From: HB2-32-21 sp041603535
GTDB lineage: Bacteria > Pseudomonadota > Gammaproteobacteria > Pseudomonadales > Porticoccaceae
Reading direction: 5' to 3'
DNA length: 44,666 nucleotides
Assembly: GCA_041603535.1 (NCBI GenBank)
Contig: JBFIEE010000027.1
Coordinates: 1-44,666 of the forward strand
Positions within the stretch are counted from its first letter, which is position 1, and each line of letters opens with the position of its first letter. The notes beneath the pieces were generated by a model. The model made no database searches. It was not told the origin of the DNA and saw only the letters and a list, made by a program, of their open reading frames with translations. Below, one piece after another: positions 17,991 to 27,550 of this stretch. Both the position numbers and the translations under genes were made by a program.

Positions 17991-18916
17991 GCCGCAAAAA
18001 GATACTGTCCGGTGGCGGCACGGAGACCGACATCGATACTGATATCAATAAAGTTGTCGAGGCCCCGCAGGGTGTATCCCTGTGGCAGGATGCCTGGCAC
18101 CGTCTACGCAAAAATAAAATGGCAGTGAGCGGGTTAATCGTGCTGGTGCTGCTGTGTGTCGTCGCACTGCTAACGCCGTGGATTGCACCCTATACGTATC
18201 AGGAGCAGGATCTCGTACTTGGCGCCGCGCCACCGTCCGCGCAACACTTACTCGGCACTGATACGCTGGGGCGCGATCTGCTCACATTGCTCATGTACGG
18301 CGGGCGAATTTCGCTGGCGGTAGGCTTTATCGCCACAGCCGTGGCACTGCTGATTGGCGTGCTTTATGGCACCGTTGCAGGCTATTTTGGCGGCCGTGTC
18401 GATGCCGCCATGATGCGCTTTGTTGATATCCTCTATGCCCTGCCTTTTATGATTTTCATTATCCTGCTAATGGTCATTTTCGGGCGCAACATCCTGCTCC
18501 TGTTTTTAGTCATCGGCTCGGTCGAGTGGCTGACCATGGCCCGTATCGTGCGCGGCCAGGTGCAATCCCTGAGACAACAGGAATTTGTCGAGGCCGCCGT
18601 TTCTCTGGGCCTGTCACAATGGACAATTATCCGCCGTCACCTGATTCCTAACACCCTCGGTCCGGTCATTGTCTACACCACATTAACCATTCCCGGCGTC
18701 ATGCTGTTTGAAGCATTTTTGAGCTTCCTCGGTCTTGGCATTCAACCCCCGCAAAGCTCCTGGGGATTACTTATTTCCTACGGCGTCGAGACGATGGAGG
18801 AATACCCCTGGCTGCTTATTTTCCCTGGCCTGGTGCTTTCAATCACACTGTTTGCTCTAAATTTTCTGGGTGATGGCCTACGCGATGCCCTTGATCCAAA
18901 AACGTCAAAAGACTAA
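17987..18916 (+). CDS. Oligopeptide ABC transporter permease (OppC-like)
   Basis: 309 aa. A cytoplasmic N-terminus of about 45 residues precedes the first membrane helix (MAVSGLIVLVLLCVVALLTPW); LLGTDTLGRDLL is the standard OppC/DppC motif, and the EAA loop EFVEAAVSLGLSQWTIIRRH follows. It is the partner of the OppB-like permease, to which it is translationally coupled. About 90 bases with no obvious signal separate it from the ATPase gene. Confidence 0.93.
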   Translation: MSRKKILSGGGTETDIDTDINKVVEAPQGVSLWQDAWHRLRKNKMAVSGLIVLVLLCVVALLTPWIAPYTYQEQDLVLGAAPPSAQHLLGTDTLGRDLLTLLMYGGRISLAVGFIATAVALLIGVLYGTVAGYFGGRVDAAMMRFVDILYALPFMIFIILLMVIFGRNILLLFLVIGSVEWLTMARIVRGQVQSLRQQEFVEAAVSLGLSQWTIIRRHLIPNTLGPVIVYTTLTIPGVMLFEAFLSFLGLGIQPPQSSWGLLISYGVETMEEYPWLLIFPGLVLSITLFALNFLGDGLRDALDPKTSKD

Positions 18917-19006
18917 ATCCAGGGCCTCACCACGCAGCCAAGCCATAGCTGACAATTAACAATAAACACCTGGCCCGCTAATACCTGGCCCCTAAAGGAT
19001 CACGCA

Positions 19007-20617
19007 TTGCCACTACTCGAAGTCGACAACCTCAGCATCTCGTTCCATACCCGTAATGGTGTTATCAAGGCCGTGGACGAAGTCAGCTTCTCCGTCGCGA
19101 CGGGCGAGACGCTGGCCATCGTTGGCGAATCTGGATCTGGCAAATCGGTTTGCTGCTACAGTCTGCTGGGCCTGGTGCCAATGCCGCCCGGCCGGGTCGA
19201 AAGCGGTGCTGCCCGCTTTGACGGACGCGACTTGCTAAGCCTTCCTGAACACCAGTTACGCGGGATTCGGGGCAACGAAATCGCGACAATTTTTCAGGAT
19301 CCAATGTCCTGCCTCAACCCCTACCTGACCATCGGTGAGCAACTTATCGAACCGCTGATTTACCACCGCGGCATGTCCCGTAAAACTGCGTCGGTGCGCG
19401 CGGTGGAAATGCTCGACGAAGTGGGTATTACACTGCCCGCACAGCGCTTTTCTAACTACCCCCACGAATTTTCAGGGGGTATGCGGCAACGGGTGATGAT
19501 TGCCATGGCGCTGATCGCCGAGCCGCGGCTATTAATTGCCGACGAACCCACCACCGCCCTTGATGTCACCATTCAGGCCCAGATACTCAAGTTGATTGCC
19601 GAGCTGCAAACCCGGCGCAATCTCGCGGTGATATTCATCAGTCACGATCTTTCCGTGGTCGCTGATATTGCCGATAAAGTGGCGGTGATGAAGGACGGCA
19701 GGATCGTCGAATCCGGCGCCACTGCCGCCATATTCGCCAGCGCTCAACACCCCTACACCAAGGCCTTGCTGGCAGCGATCCCCGGCGGCAGCAAACCCCG
19801 GCACGCGGCTATTTCAGACACGCCGCTGCTCGAAGTTTCACGGCTCAAGACCTGGTTTCGCGACAACACCCATAAGGGAGAAAGCGGGCTGATCAAGGCT
19901 GTCGATGACGTCTCCCTGATCATACGTCATCGTGAAATTCTCGGTGTCGTTGGCGAATCGGGTTCCGGCAAATCAACCCTCGGCCGCTCAATTTTGCAAC
20001 TGGTAAAACCCACAGCGGGGTCAGTTAAATTTGACAATAACGAAATAACAGCCTTGAGTCCGCGTGCCATCAAGCCCTACCGGCGTCGCATGCAGATGAT
20101 TTTTCAGGACCCTTACGCCTCCTTGAATCCACGTATGAGTGTCTTTGATACCCTCGCCGAACCCCTGCTCTATCACGGCCTGGCGACGAGGAAAACGGTG
20201 CTCCGAGAGGTGCTGGCTTTAATGGACGACGTCGGCCTGGCACCCATGTCTATCCGCAAATACCCCCATGAATTTTCCGGCGGGCAGCGCCAGCGAATCG
20301 CCATTGGCCGTGCCATTGCCACCAGGCCAGAATTGATAATTGCTGATGAGCCCGTGTCGGCGCTGGATGTCACCATTCAGGCGCAGATCCTCGAGCTTAT
20401 TCTGCAATTGGTCGACAAACACAACCTGACCATGTTGTTTATTTCCCACGACCTGTCAGTAGTCCGTTACATGTGCGACCGCGTGATGGTCCTGCATCTT
20501 GGCAAACTGATTGAAAGCGGCGACACCGAAACCCTGTGGCGAGCCCCTCAGCATACCTATACCCGAAGCTTGTTGAGCGCCGTGCCAGTTCCCCCGCGTC
20601 CCGATGACGCTATTTAA
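19007..20617 (+). CDS. Fused double ATPase of oligopeptide ABC transporter (OppD–OppF fusion)
   Basis: 536 aa with two complete ABC modules in one chain. Module 1: Walker A GESGSGKS (40–47), signature SGGMRQR, Walker B LLIADEP. Module 2: Walker A GESGSGKST (about 319), signature SGGQRQR, Walker B LIIADEP. Each ends with the oligopeptide/dipeptide C-terminal extension (HPYTKALLAAIP; HTYTRSLLSAVP). The fusion is like E. coli YejF/GsiA. Start is TTG at 19007: AAAGGA lies 7 bases upstream and the product begins MPLLEVDNLSISF as in relatives; no ATG is available. It powers the import complex of the three preceding genes. Confidence 0.94.
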   Translation: MPLLEVDNLSISFHTRNGVIKAVDEVSFSVATGETLAIVGESGSGKSVCCYSLLGLVPMPPGRVESGAARFDGRDLLSLPEHQLRGIRGNEIATIFQDPMSCLNPYLTIGEQLIEPLIYHRGMSRKTASVRAVEMLDEVGITLPAQRFSNYPHEFSGGMRQRVMIAMALIAEPRLLIADEPTTALDVTIQAQILKLIAELQTRRNLAVIFISHDLSVVADIADKVAVMKDGRIVESGATAAIFASAQHPYTKALLAAIPGGSKPRHAAISDTPLLEVSRLKTWFRDNTHKGESGLIKAVDDVSLIIRHREILGVVGESGSGKSTLGRSILQLVKPTAGSVKFDNNEITALSPRAIKPYRRRMQMIFQDPYASLNPRMSVFDTLAEPLLYHGLATRKTVLREVLALMDDVGLAPMSIRKYPHEFSGGQRQRIAIGRAIATRPELIIADEPVSALDVTIQAQILELILQLVDKHNLTMLFISHDLSVVRYMCDRVMVLHLGKLIESGDTETLWRAPQHTYTRSLLSAVPVPPRPDDAI

Positions 20618-20684
20618 GCAGACTATAAATACACGTTGATGATTTTAGCGGGAGTTCTGCGAGACAACATCAGGCTTGCCAAAA

Positions 20685-22997
20685 ATGCTCATTGATAGCA
20701 CGACGAATCTTATTCTTCGCTACCGTCTGCTGGTACTGATATTAACGGCGATGGTCGTTGCTGGCTGTATCGCGGGTTTGCCAAAGATTCATGTCACTGC
20801 CGATTATCGCGTCATGTTCAGCGAGGACTATCCGCAGCTGCTGGCTTTTGACCGAATGCAGGAGACCTTCGGTCAGCGCGACAACATCATGATTGTACTC
20901 GCGCCCGATGATGGCGATGTGTTCACCCCTAAAACACTAAACGCGATTGAGCAACTAACCCGCGCTGCCTGGACAACGCCATTCTCGAAACGGGTTGATT
21001 CACTGACTAACTTTCAGAATACCTACCCCGATGGGGACGACCTGATCGTACGACCACTTGTCGAAGGCGCGCTGCAACTAAGTAGCGAACAAATTGAGCA
21101 GGCTCGCCACATCGCGTTGCACGAACCACTGCTGCTTAATCGCATTGTCTCCGGGCAGGCACATGTCGCTGCGGTAAATATCACCATGAATTTCCCCCAC
21201 GGTGATATCTCTGGCCACGGCGCGGCGGTGAGCCATGTACGCGCTTTAATGTCCGAGCTCGAAACCAACGCGCCCTGGATTAAAACCTACCTCTCAGGCG
21301 AAATAATGATGGGTCAGTCGCTGCGCGAGGCCGGCGATTATGACGTGGCAACTTTATTTCCCATCATGTTCATAGTTATTTTGGCGGTAACCTATTTATT
21401 TCTCCGCTCACTGTCGGCGATTGCGGCCGTCACGCTGGTTATTATTCTGTCATCAGTTTCAGCCATGGGTCTCTCCGGACATCTGGCCATTGAACACTCT
21501 TTAATTACCGGTTCATCTGCTGTGGTCATTTTAACCCTCGCGGTCGCCGACAGCGTTCACCTGCTAGTTACCCTGTTCCAGGAGTTACGGCAGGGTACAG
21601 AAAAACGCCAGGCCATACTCGAATCCATGCGGGTAAATATTGAACCCATATTTCTGACTAGCATCACTACCGGCATCGGCTTTCTGTCGCTCAATTTCAG
21701 TGAATCGCCGCCATTTCGCGCCATGGGCAATATTGTCGCCATCGGCGTCGCTTTCGCTTTCCTGTTCTCGGTGGTAAGCCTGCCCGCGCTGCTCAGTTAT
21801 CTGCCCATAAAACCCGGCAAGGCAACAACCCTTGGCCCGCGTCTAATGGACAAGATCGCCAATTTCGCTATCAAAAGACGCAACGAAGCGGGTGTTGCCT
21901 TTGTGTTGATTCTGTTGTTCATGGCCCACGGTCTCAGTCTCAATCAGTTCAATGACGTGTTCACTAAAATGTTTGGTGAGCAACTGACCTTTCGACAACA
22001 TACAGATTTCATCGAAAAAAATCTTACCGGTGTCATGTTGATACATCACACCGTGGATTCCGGGCAACCCGATGGTATTTTTGACCCCGCCTATCTGGCC
22101 GATCTTGACAGGCTAGTCCATTGGTACGAGGCACAGCCCGGCGTGCTGCATGTGGAGTCTTACTCAGATATTGTGCGTCGCCTGAATCGCACTATCCACG
22201 GCGGTGACGACCTCTATTACCGGACCCCTGACAAACCTGATCTGGCCGCTCAATACCACCTGCTCTATGAGCTGTCTCTGCCCTATGGGTTGGACGTCAA
22301 TAACCTGGTGGATATCAACCGCCAGACAACGCGTGTCACCATCACCATGGCCGGTGTCGAGTCAAATATGATTGTCGCAGCCGATACCAATGCGCGGGCT
22401 TTTGCCGCTCAAAGCCTGCCGGCGCTGCGCCTCGGGGAAGGCGTTGGGCCGTCGGTCATGCTGGGTCACATGGGTAAAGCGAACGGCAAATCGATGATCG
22501 CAGGCGCCATCCTTGCAGTTGTCTCTATTTCCCTGGTCATTACTTTAGTGCTTCGCGATGTCAAGCTGGGCGTCCTTAGCATACTTCCCAATATCGCCCC
22601 AGGCATTATCGCCTTTGGTCTGTGGGGGATGTTTAGTGGTCGCCTGAGTTTTGCAGCGGTTCCGGCGCTGGTGATCGCTTTTGGTATCGTGGTCGATAAC
22701 ACCATTCATTTTTTAAGCAAATACCTGCGTGCTCGCCGACTAAATAACTACAGCGTTGAAGAGGCCGTACGTTACAGTTATCACCGGGTTGGTACAGCCC
22801 TCGGCGTTACCTCCTTTATACTTATTTCGGGTTTTCTGGTGTTGCTGTTTTCATCCATAAATATCAATCGCTTCACCGGACTCATGACTGCACTATCCTT
22901 GTCCATATCACTAACCGTCACTTATCTGATATTGCCCACCCTGTTGATGTTAATAGACAAAAAGAAGGCGAATAGTCATGACTCGAGCTCACCTTAG
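20685..22997 (+). CDS. RND-superfamily (MMPL-type) exporter
   Basis: About 770 aa in two homologous halves, each with one membrane helix, a large periplasmic loop and a five-helix bundle. Helix-4 motifs with the proton-relay Asp are visible: LAVADSVHLLV in half 1 and FGIVVDNTIHFLSKYL in half 2. This belongs to the predicted-exporter (COG1033) branch of RND, often linked to lipid or hydrophobic cargo, not the tripartite AcrB type. ATG at 20685 is preferred over a TTG at 20676; neither has a strong ribosome site. It is followed by a LolA-like periplasmic protein (overlapping or adjacent) and an outer-membrane barrel, suggesting one export path from inner to outer membrane. Cargo unknown. Confidence 0.9.
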   Translation: MLIDSTTNLILRYRLLVLILTAMVVAGCIAGLPKIHVTADYRVMFSEDYPQLLAFDRMQETFGQRDNIMIVLAPDDGDVFTPKTLNAIEQLTRAAWTTPFSKRVDSLTNFQNTYPDGDDLIVRPLVEGALQLSSEQIEQARHIALHEPLLLNRIVSGQAHVAAVNITMNFPHGDISGHGAAVSHVRALMSELETNAPWIKTYLSGEIMMGQSLREAGDYDVATLFPIMFIVILAVTYLFLRSLSAIAAVTLVIILSSVSAMGLSGHLAIEHSLITGSSAVVILTLAVADSVHLLVTLFQELRQGTEKRQAILESMRVNIEPIFLTSITTGIGFLSLNFSESPPFRAMGNIVAIGVAFAFLFSVVSLPALLSYLPIKPGKATTLGPRLMDKIANFAIKRRNEAGVAFVLILLFMAHGLSLNQFNDVFTKMFGEQLTFRQHTDFIEKNLTGVMLIHHTVDSGQPDGIFDPAYLADLDRLVHWYEAQPGVLHVESYSDIVRRLNRTIHGGDDLYYRTPDKPDLAAQYHLLYELSLPYGLDVNNLVDINRQTTRVTITMAGVESNMIVAADTNARAFAAQSLPALRLGEGVGPSVMLGHMGKANGKSMIAGAILAVVSISLVITLVLRDVKLGVLSILPNIAPGIIAFGLWGMFSGRLSFAAVPALVIAFGIVVDNTIHFLSKYLRARRLNNYSVEEAVRYSYHRVGTALGVTSFILISGFLVLLFSSININRFTGLMTALSLSISLTVTYLILPTLLMLIDKKKANSHDSSSP

Positions 22998-23805
22998 ATT
23001 CTCGTCCAGGCATAAAAACAGCACTATGTTTTCACGACTTATAGTCTGCTTCCTGCTTGCCCTGCCCCTGTTGGCTAACGGCGAAACCGCCGAGCAACAA
23101 GGTCGAGCGATATTCGAAGAAATAGATCGTCGAGACCTGGGATTTGCCGATTTCTCGTCACGTCAGGAAATGGTATTGCGAAATCAGTCCGGCCAGGAAA
23201 GCCGCCGTGTCATGGACAACACTGTGCTCGAAGGCGATACCGATGGCGACAAGGTGCTGATAGTTTTCAGAGAACCGAAGCATATCCGCGGCACCGCTCT
23301 GCTCACCCATGCTCACCGCGTCGGCAATGACGATCAATGGTTGTATCTGCCCGCGCTCGGACGCGTCAAGCGTATTAGTGGCGCATCGCGCGCTGGCTCC
23401 TTTGTCGGCAGCGAGTTTGCCTACGAAGACCTGAGCCCCCAGGAAGTCGACGACTACACCTACCAGTACCTTGGCGACGATGCCCTGGGCGATAATGACT
23501 GTTATAAAGTCGTTCGAACACCGACAGATCCAGACTCCGGTTACACCCGCCAGATCGTCTGGGTGGACAAAAGCGAGTACCGCATCCACAAAATTGAATT
23601 CTATGACCGCAAACAGGCGCTCATAAAGGTGCTTACGGTCTCCGGCTATAAAAAATATCTAGACAAATACTGGCGCCCAGGTCATTTATCAATGATTAAC
23701 CAGCTCGACGGCAAAATGACCGAGATGATTGCCAGTGATTACGTGTTTCGCCAAAGCCTGAGTGACGAAGACTTTAACGAAAACAGTTTACGACGGGTAC
23801 GTTGA
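22978..23805 (+). CDS. LolA-like outer-membrane lipoprotein-sorting family protein
   Basis: 275 aa from 22978, or 259 aa from ATG 23026, whose product MFSRLIVCFLLALPLLANG is a clean signal peptide; I cannot decide between them. The mature part has the COG2834/LolA_like pattern: VLIVFREPKHIRGTALLTH, QWLYLPALGRVKRISG, GSFVGSEFAYEDLSPQEVDDYTY and YTRQIVWVDKSEYRIHKIEFYD. LolA-like folds carry lipids in the periplasm. The gene overlaps the end of the RND gene by 20 bases if the first start is used, and its stop overlaps the start region of the barrel gene, so the three are one transcription unit. Role as periplasmic shuttle for the RND cargo is inferred. Confidence 0.85.
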   Translation: MTRAHLRFSSRHKNSTMFSRLIVCFLLALPLLANGETAEQQGRAIFEEIDRRDLGFADFSSRQEMVLRNQSGQESRRVMDNTVLEGDTDGDKVLIVFREPKHIRGTALLTHAHRVGNDDQWLYLPALGRVKRISGASRAGSFVGSEFAYEDLSPQEVDDYTYQYLGDDALGDNDCYKVVRTPTDPDSGYTRQIVWVDKSEYRIHKIEFYDRKQALIKVLTVSGYKKYLDKYWRPGHLSMINQLDGKMTEMIASDYVFRQSLSDEDFNENSLRRVR

Positions 23806-23807
23806 GG

Positions 23808-25040
23808 ATGTGGGCAATCGTTCAGCGAGTGCTGGTACTGAGCGTGACCCTGGTTTCTGCATCGGCCCAGGGCTGGGAGTTTGAGGGCGAGGTGTTCAGC
23901 CAGCTGCGCCTGTTTGGCGAAGCCCCGGATTATCCCGGACAGGCTTCTCAGAACCAATCTATCGCCGTCGAATTAAGCGCTTATCACGAATTTTCCAAAG
24001 CCCTGAGTTTTGAATTTGTACCATTTTTTCGACAGGACTTTCAGGATGATGAGCGCAGTCACGGCGATATTCGCCAGGCTTATGCTTTGTGGGCAGGCTC
24101 GAACGTAGAGGTGGGCGTCGGTATCAACAAGGTTTTCTGGGGCGTCACCGAAGCCCAGCACCTGGTGGATATTATCAACCAGACTGATGCCATTGAAGCG
24201 CTCGACCAGGAGGAAAAACTCGGTCAACCGATGTTAAGTCTATCCCTGCCCATTGCCAACGGCCTGGTCGACATCTATTTAATGCCCTATTTTCGAGAGC
24301 GAACATTTGCCGGAAAGGACGGGCGACTGCGCCCCGCCATCGTCATCGACACCGATAATCCCGTCTATGAGCACCCCAACAGGGAGCATCACCTGGATTG
24401 GGCAGTTCGTTTAAAACAAAGCTTTCAGCAGACCGAATTTGCGCTGTCCTACTTCGAAGGGACAGGGCGCGATCCCAGTATCATCAGATCGACGACGCTC
24501 TCAGAATCTGTTTTAGCGCCCTATTATCCGCAGATCAGGCAATTCGGTTTCGAAGCCCAGTACATACGCGATGCCTGGCTGTGGAAACTCGAAACCATTT
24601 ACCGGGAAGGTCAGCCCAATCTGCAGTTTTCGGTCGACAATTACTACGCCGTAACGGGCGGGTTTGAGTACAACATGTATGCCATTTTTAACACCACCCA
24701 TGACCTGGGCATTATCCTGGAAGGCATCTACGATGAGCGCAGGGATCTGGCCTTGAGCGCCCAGGAAGAAGATATTGTTCTCGGAACGCGCTGGACGTTA
24801 AACAATCTGAACAGCACCGAGATACTGGCGCTCTGGATACAGGACGCCGACACCTCAGCCCACAATCTGGTCCTGGAATTCTCCATGCACTACGGCAAAT
24901 CAGTCGCCATAACCCTGGAGGCACTGATGTTTTCAGGGTATCCGGGGGCCGAATCTTTCAACGACCTTAAGGCGGATCAGCTTGGCGGGCAGCTCAGACA
25001 GGACGATTACCTTGAAATCGAAGTCGGCTATTTTTTCTAG
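23808..25040 (+). CDS. Outer-membrane beta-barrel protein, partner of RND/LolA-like pair
   Basis: About 410 aa. Signal peptide MWAIVQRVLVLSVTLVSASA, then alternating aromatic/polar strands throughout (for example FEFVPFFRQDF, AYALWAGSNVEVGVGINKVFW) and a C-terminal phenylalanine (EIEVGYFF), the outer-membrane assembly signature. No conserved name beyond porin-like/DUF1302-like barrel. The ATG at 23808 lies just after the stop of the LolA-like gene (TGAGGATG); a TTG at 23802 would overlap it. Same operon as the RND exporter; likely the outer-membrane end point or a lipid-receiving barrel. Confidence 0.75.
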   Translation: MWAIVQRVLVLSVTLVSASAQGWEFEGEVFSQLRLFGEAPDYPGQASQNQSIAVELSAYHEFSKALSFEFVPFFRQDFQDDERSHGDIRQAYALWAGSNVEVGVGINKVFWGVTEAQHLVDIINQTDAIEALDQEEKLGQPMLSLSLPIANGLVDIYLMPYFRERTFAGKDGRLRPAIVIDTDNPVYEHPNREHHLDWAVRLKQSFQQTEFALSYFEGTGRDPSIIRSTTLSESVLAPYYPQIRQFGFEAQYIRDAWLWKLETIYREGQPNLQFSVDNYYAVTGGFEYNMYAIFNTTHDLGIILEGIYDERRDLALSAQEEDIVLGTRWTLNNLNSTEILALWIQDADTSAHNLVLEFSMHYGKSVAITLEALMFSGYPGAESFNDLKADQLGGQLRQDDYLEIEVGYFF

Positions 25041-25174
25041 TAATTCCCCTAATTAATCCGCTGCTGTTCAACATGAGCGTATTGATACCGCTACTCGACA
25101 ACCGTGTACAGGCCAGTCAAACTGGCTGCATATTAGAACTTTTCTTAAATAGCTGGCGTGCAGGCCTACCCCCT

Positions 25175-26152
25175 ATGCTCGAATCACAACCGCCCAGCAA
25201 GCTTCCAATAGGCATCAGCAGCTGCCTGCTCGGCGAACGTGTGCGTTACGATGGCGGCCACAAAAACAACGACTACATCGTGCAGAGCCTGGGCAGGTAT
25301 TTTGAATTTTCGGCATTTTGTCCCGAAATGGCCATCGGCCTCGGTGTACCACGGGAACCGATACGACTGGTTAATGAAGCGGACGACATCCACTGTGTTG
25401 GAGTAAAAAATTCAGCCCTGGACGTCACCGCGCAACTGGTCAAAAGCGCCGACGAGCAAGCCAGCTGGCACAACAATATCTGCGGTTACATTTTCAAGAA
25501 GGACTCGCCGAGTTGTGGCATGGAGCGGGTCAAGGTTTACCCAAAGACAAGCAGCAAAAATGGCGGGCAACCCTTGCGTCATGGCGTCGGCATTTATGCC
25601 AAACGACTCATGCAGAATTTCCCTCATCTGCCAACGGAGGAAGAAGGTCGACTGGGTGACGCGGGCCTGCGAGAAAACTTTGTACAACGGGTGTTCATCT
25701 ATCACCGCTGGCGCACCCTTCGGGCTAATAAACCAGCCTGGCATGACCTGACCACCTTCCACGCCCGCCATAAGCTGATATTAATGAGCCATAACCAAAC
25801 CCTCAACCGGCAACTGGGCCACCTTTTATCGCAATCGACAAGCACTGATATCGGGGATTTCCTGGACGTCTATATTGATAAACTAACAGCGCTGCTCAAA
25901 ATTGTGCCGACCCGGAAAAATCACGTGAATGTTCTGCAGCACATTCAGGGCTACCTCAAGCGCCACCTGGACGCTGACGATAAAGAGGAACTCACCGACA
26001 CTATCCACCAATACCGTGCCGGTATGCTACCGCTGATCGTGCCCATCACATTGCTCCGTCACCACTTTAGAAAACACCCGAACGAATACATTGACCAGTC
26101 CTGGTACCTGCACCCACATCCGCGGGAGTTAATGCTGCTTAACGATTTATGA
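25175..26152 (+). CDS. DUF523–DUF1722 fusion protein (YbgA-like)
   Basis: 325 aa. Residues about 10–155 are DUF523, with GISSCLLGERVRYDGGHK, FCPEMAIGLGVPREP and KKDSPSCGMERV, where three conserved Cys could bind a metal. Residues about 170–325 are DUF1722 (YbgA), with HNQTLNRQLGHLL and the C-terminal RHHFRKHPNEYIDQSWYLHPHP. The two-domain fusion is common in gammaproteobacteria and sometimes neighbours photolyase genes; its function is unknown. The ATG at 25175 gives the usual fusion length; the frame is open from 25073, but those 34 residues look unrelated to the family. Single gene, 130 bases after the barrel gene. Confidence 0.85.
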   Translation: MLESQPPSKLPIGISSCLLGERVRYDGGHKNNDYIVQSLGRYFEFSAFCPEMAIGLGVPREPIRLVNEADDIHCVGVKNSALDVTAQLVKSADEQASWHNNICGYIFKKDSPSCGMERVKVYPKTSSKNGGQPLRHGVGIYAKRLMQNFPHLPTEEEGRLGDAGLRENFVQRVFIYHRWRTLRANKPAWHDLTTFHARHKLILMSHNQTLNRQLGHLLSQSTSTDIGDFLDVYIDKLTALLKIVPTRKNHVNVLQHIQGYLKRHLDADDKEELTDTIHQYRAGMLPLIVPITLLRHHFRKHPNEYIDQSWYLHPHPRELMLLNDL

Positions 26153-26363
26153 CCTGATAATTGACAACTGGCCAGGCTCCGGCTGGCTGTGTGGTCAAGA
26201 TGCAGACCGTACAATGCGCATCCCCAGGTATGTCGTGCGAGGGCGTCATTGACTCTTGCGACTCACAGGCTTAGCGTGTACCAGTATGTTGTGTACAGGC
26301 GACTATCAACTGCGATGCAGTGCCTTCGGGCAGAGGCATTTTGACAAACTGACGAGGTAACTA

Positions 26364-27413
26364 ATGGTTATTCGAATCTCCCATCCCGATCTGCTATTGA
26401 GGCAACTGTTTGATCGAGATACTTTTACCTATACCTACTTACTGGTTGACACAAAAACCCAGGAAGGTGCGATTATCGATGCGGTAAAGGAGCAATTTGA
26501 GCGCGACCTGCAGCTCATCAAAGAGCTGGGTATCGAACTGCTCTACGCCATCGAAACCCACGCCCACGCCGACCACATCACATCTGCTGGCATGCTGCGA
26601 CAGAATACCGGAGCCAAGATCGTATTCGGCGAATCTGCCGGGATCAAAGGCATTGATCTTGTAGTTAACGATGGCGACAAGTTACCACTGGGAAGTCACG
26701 CTATCGAGGTAATCTCAACACCAGGACATACCAGCGGTTGCACCAGCTACTACATAGACGGCATGGTTTTTACCGGCGATGCCCTGCTGATAAGGGGTTG
26801 TGGCCGCACTGACTTCCAACAGGGTGATGCCAAAACACTGTACAACAATGTAACCAAAAAGCTGTTCACTTTACCGGACGAAACCCTGGTGTACCCCGCA
26901 CACGATTACAAAGGCAGGACGAGCTCAAGCATTGGTGAGGAAAAACGTTGGAATCCTCGCCTTGGCGGCGGCCAGACCGTTGCAGGATTCGTCGAAATAA
27001 TGAATAACCTCAACCTAGATATGCCCAAAAAAATCAATGAAGCCGTGCCTGCCAATGTCAGCGTAGGTGTCGACTACAATCCCCGGCAGTACGTCCACCA
27101 GGACTTCTCGATGAACGATCTTCATACCGCCTGGCAGCATCTCAGCGCCGACGACATGATCGTCGACAACCGCACACCCGAAGAATTTGCTGAGGGCCAT
27201 GTACCCGGTAGTATTAATATTCCGCTGGGGGAGGAATCCGGGCACGTCGACGAGCTGAAAGATTGCGCGAAAGTCTACATGTACTGTCGCTCCGGCCGCA
27301 GAGCGCAAACCGCTCTGACCAATCTGTCACTGCTTGGGCTCGACAACCTGGTGTGTATCAGCCATACCGGCATGCCCAACTGGATTGCCGCCGGTTACCC
27401 GGTCGAGCATTGA
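26364..27413 (+). CDS. Persulfide dioxygenase–rhodanese fusion (ETHE1-like MBL fold)
   Basis: 349 aa. N-terminal metallo-beta-lactamase fold of the ETHE1/SdoA class: HAHADH (66–71; H66, H68, D70), PGHTSG with H122, GDALLIRGCGRTDFQQGD and YPAHDYKGR. Residues about 250–349 are a rhodanese domain with active-site C308 in YCRSGRR. ETHE1-type enzymes oxidise glutathione persulfide to sulfite with Fe(II) and O2; a fused rhodanese can couple this to thiosulfate or GSH, as in bacterial PRF proteins. The ATG is preceded by GAGGT. It probably handles sulfide/persulfide stress. Its stop is 137 bases from the convergent cytochrome gene. Confidence 0.92.
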   Translation: MVIRISHPDLLLRQLFDRDTFTYTYLLVDTKTQEGAIIDAVKEQFERDLQLIKELGIELLYAIETHAHADHITSAGMLRQNTGAKIVFGESAGIKGIDLVVNDGDKLPLGSHAIEVISTPGHTSGCTSYYIDGMVFTGDALLIRGCGRTDFQQGDAKTLYNNVTKKLFTLPDETLVYPAHDYKGRTSSSIGEEKRWNPRLGGGQTVAGFVEIMNNLNLDMPKKINEAVPANVSVGVDYNPRQYVHQDFSMNDLHTAWQHLSADDMIVDNRTPEEFAEGHVPGSINIPLGEESGHVDELKDCAKVYMYCRSGRRAQTALTNLSLLGLDNLVCISHTGMPNWIAAGYPVEH

Positions 27414-27550
27414 GTCACGTCGCAAAAAGGCAGGGAGCGTATCTCCTCGTTGCAAAAAAAAATCTCACAAACCTGGACTTCTGATAACGAGGCACCCCCT
27501 TCGCCTAAACAGGAAACGGCAGCCCTGCCAAAAAATCGGGCTGGTATCCT

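Noticed and set aside
25073..25174. Upstream 34 codons of the DUF523–DUF1722 gene
   Set aside because: No ribosome site and no family similarity; the start at 25175 gives the normal fusion length.
26169..26185. GCCAG–CTGGC hairpin after the DUF523–DUF1722 gene as terminator
   Set aside because: Only a 5-bp stem and no T-run follows.
27520..27531. GGCAGCCCTGCC as terminator of the cytochrome gene
   Set aside because: The stem has only 5 bp with a 2-base centre, and in the minus direction it is followed by GTTTCC rather than a T-tract.
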